Shown here piece by piece: positions 62,499 through 64,000 of a stretch of DNA of 64,000 nucleotides; position 1 is the stretch's first letter, and each line of letters opens with the position of its first letter. Origin of the DNA: Hephaestia mangrovi (GTDB lineage: Bacteria > Pseudomonadota > Alphaproteobacteria > Sphingomonadales > Sphingomonadaceae); contig NZ_JAINVU010000007.1 in the NCBI RefSeq assembly GCF_019880555.1, positions 91,157 through 155,156 of the forward strand. Reading direction: 5' to 3'. The position numbers were made by a program, and so were the translations under genes. Under the pieces are notes generated by a model. It searched no databases. It saw only the letters and a program-made list of their open reading frames with translations, and was not told the DNA's origin.

Positions 62499-64000
62499 TC
62501 ACATCCCGATCTCGAGCCCCCTGCTTCGCCCTCGGCCAATCATCTCGCCAAGGGCCCGGCCGACGCTATCGACCGAGTGCCTCGGCAGCCCCAGCTGCAC
62601 TCGGCGATTGCGCAGTAGCGACTCAACCTGCGGATCGCGCTCGAGTGATTTGGCCATGCCGATCATCCGGTCGCCCAGCGTGTTGGCGCGTGTGGTCTCG
62701 TGCCTGTCCAAGAGGTAGCGGCGTTGCCGCTCGAGCGTCTGCCAGCGCCGAATGAACACGTCTGCGCGAAGGTTGGGATCGGTCCGCATCTCGGCTTCGA
62801 GCTGCATCACCTGGAGCGCTTTTCGTGTCTCTCCATTTGAGGCTTCGGTGATGAGCCGGCGATCGCTTGCAAAGGCCGCCTCGAGATTGATTGCACCGTG
62901 GGGTTGAAGCCCATTGAGCTGGGCACGGCTTTGGGCGAGCTCGGCGCGTTGCTCCGCGGTGGGTTTGTCACCCGCCGACTGCGCGAACAGCATCGCCCGG
63001 ACGATCCGCCCGTGTCGGGCCACCGCTGAAGGAAGCTCGGATGCCGGTGCCAGTGCCAAGAGCGGGTCTCGGACTGTCGCATTGCCGCGTTCTAATATCG
63101 GGCGTCGCGGCTGCGGCGCGGACACCGACCTGAGCTTGAGCCCCTCAAACCGGTTCCGCGGTGGTTGGGGCAGCTCGATCCGCCGGCGATCGGCGAACAC
63201 GCGCGGATAGTCCGACGCCATGTCCTTGCCGCGCTCGCGTGACAGGACCCGCGTCAGCGCCTGTCGATCCCCGAAGTCATCGCGACCGTAGTGGAGATCA
63301 ACGCTGTCGCGATGACGCGACAGCGCGACATAGGCGGCGTGCCGATCGAGCCCCGGTGTCGCCAGCACATGCACGCGGTCGACCGTCACCCCCTGCGCCT
63401 TGTGGATCGTCGCGGCATAGCCGTGATCGATGCTGGCATAATCCTTCACGTCGAACGCGATCGCGCGACCGTCGTCGAGCAGCACTGCTATGCGGGCCGG
63501 CGTGACGGATTGCACCTGGCCAAGCGTGCCGTTCTTCACACCCAGGCTGCGCTCGTTGCGCAGGAACATGACGCGGTCGCCGCTGGCGAACGCGCGTTCG
63601 CCACGCTCGGTGGCGACCGTCACGTCGACACCTAGTTCGCCGCTGGCGCGCAGCCGTTCGCGCGCGGCAACGTTCAGCGCACGCACCTCGTCATTGGTGT
63701 GCGTCAGGATGATGCGCGACGCGCCTGGCGCACTGTGCCGGTCGCGATCCCAACGCTCGATCAGTGCGGCACGGGCCTCATCGCGCGTATCGGCACTGTG
63801 GATACGGTCATGGCGCTCATAAAGGCTGATCGCCTCGCCGGTGCGCTCGGTAGCGAGATACCGCGTGGCATCACGCTGCCAGTCCTCGCGCTGGCGGCGG
63901 ATGTCGGTGATCTCGACGCCGCCATGTCGCTCGGCAACCGAGCGGAACGCCGCCCCCGCCTCGATCGCCTGGAGCTGCTCGGGATCGCCGACCAGCACCA
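62499..64000 (-). CDS. traA: Ti-type conjugative relaxase TraA, C-terminal part (N-terminus outside window)
   Basis: About 500 residues of the helicase half and C-terminal region of a relaxase/helicase are visible. RecD-like motifs include LVGDPEQLQAIEAG, ILTHTNDEVRALN, TIHKAQGVTVDRVHVLATPG and AAYVALSRHRDSVDLHYG. The nicking domain and Walker A lie beyond the right edge. The protein initiates and unwinds DNA for conjugation, so the adjoining island is likely part of an integrative conjugative element or a plasmid-derived region. It is convergent with the defence operon. The 215-bp gap (62284-62498) holds no recognisable gene. Confidence 0.92.
   Translation of the reverse strand, partial: VLVGDPEQLQAIEAGAAFRSVAERHGGVEITDIRRQREDWQRDATRYLATERTGEAISLYERHDRIHSADTRDEARAALIERWDRDRHSAPGASRIILTHTNDEVRALNVAARERLRASGELGVDVTVATERGERAFASGDRVMFLRNERSLGVKNGTLGQVQSVTPARIAVLLDDGRAIAFDVKDYASIDHGYAATIHKAQGVTVDRVHVLATPGLDRHAAYVALSRHRDSVDLHYGRDDFGDRQALTRVLSRERGKDMASDYPRVFADRRRIELPQPPRNRFEGLKLRSVSAPQPRRPILERGNATVRDPLLALAPASELPSAVARHGRIVRAMLFAQSAGDKPTAEQRAELAQSRAQLNGLQPHGAINLEAAFASDRRLITEASNGETRKALQVMQLEAEMRTDPNLRADVFIRRWQTLERQRRYLLDRHETTRANTLGDRMIGMAKSLERDPQVESLLRNRRVQLGLPRHSVDSVGRALGEMIGRGRSRGLEIGM

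Overview
The window looks like chromosome of a GC-rich alphaproteobacterium, most likely a Sphingomonas-type member of the Sphingomonadaceae. The evidence is four large TonB-dependent receptors in 44 kb, a FecI/FecR regulator pair, CopA/CopB copper resistance and a Ti-type TraA relaxase at the right edge. The genus is inferred from protein style; no rRNA or other marker gene is present.

Left part (1-11.6 kb, all minus strand): a FecI-type sigma factor and FecR, two paralogous TonB receptors (only the first with an STN signalling domain), a periplasmic trehalase, a xylonate-dehydratase-like IlvD/Edd enzyme and a vSGLT-like sodium/sugar symporter (cut by the window edge). This reads as a sugar uptake and catabolism region. 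A terminator separates the receptors from the trehalase.

11.7-23.0 kb: an almost gapless minus-strand operon for a complete respiratory chain terminus. It encodes alternative complex III (ActABCDEF), a small membrane protein, an SCO copper chaperone and a caa3-type cytochrome c oxidase (CoxB-A-C-D). Subunit I has the YS-H-P-A-V-Y sequence of A2-type oxidases instead of the glutamate of A1 enzymes. Divergent from it, behind a CsoR-like palindrome, lie copA, copB and a small Met/His-rich protein.

26.4-43.8 kb: a five-gene operon (response regulator, kinase, TolC-like protein, adaptor, RND pump). It faces a TonB receptor across a divergent promoter pair that shares a 10-bp inverted repeat. Next come a YncE-like propeller, a PepSY protein, a second two-component system, a PepSY-TM protein and a fourth TonB receptor. 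44.0-47.05 kb carries a sulfotransferase, a glycosyltransferase and a CDP-glycerol glycerophosphotransferase-like gene, probably for surface glycans.

47.6-62.3 kb is the most interesting part: a DNA phosphorothioation/defence island. A DndA/SspA-type cysteine desulfurase is divergent from a coupled series of genes. In order these are a DUF4007 protein (SspB-like), a large ATPase (SspC-like), a four-helix membrane protein, a class I methyltransferase, a PAPS-reductase-like sulfurtransferase (SspD/DndC-like), a PLD-helicase fusion, a 79-aa protein, an SMC/DndD-like ATPase (these three resemble SspFGH), a small Dnd-associated-like protein, a stand-alone DUF262 protein and a SIR2 gene broken by a one-base frameshift. 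The membrane protein and methyltransferase inside the modification genes, and the DUF262/SIR2 pair, are not part of the textbook Ssp or Dnd layouts. The TraA relaxase fragment to the right suggests that the island sits on a conjugative element.
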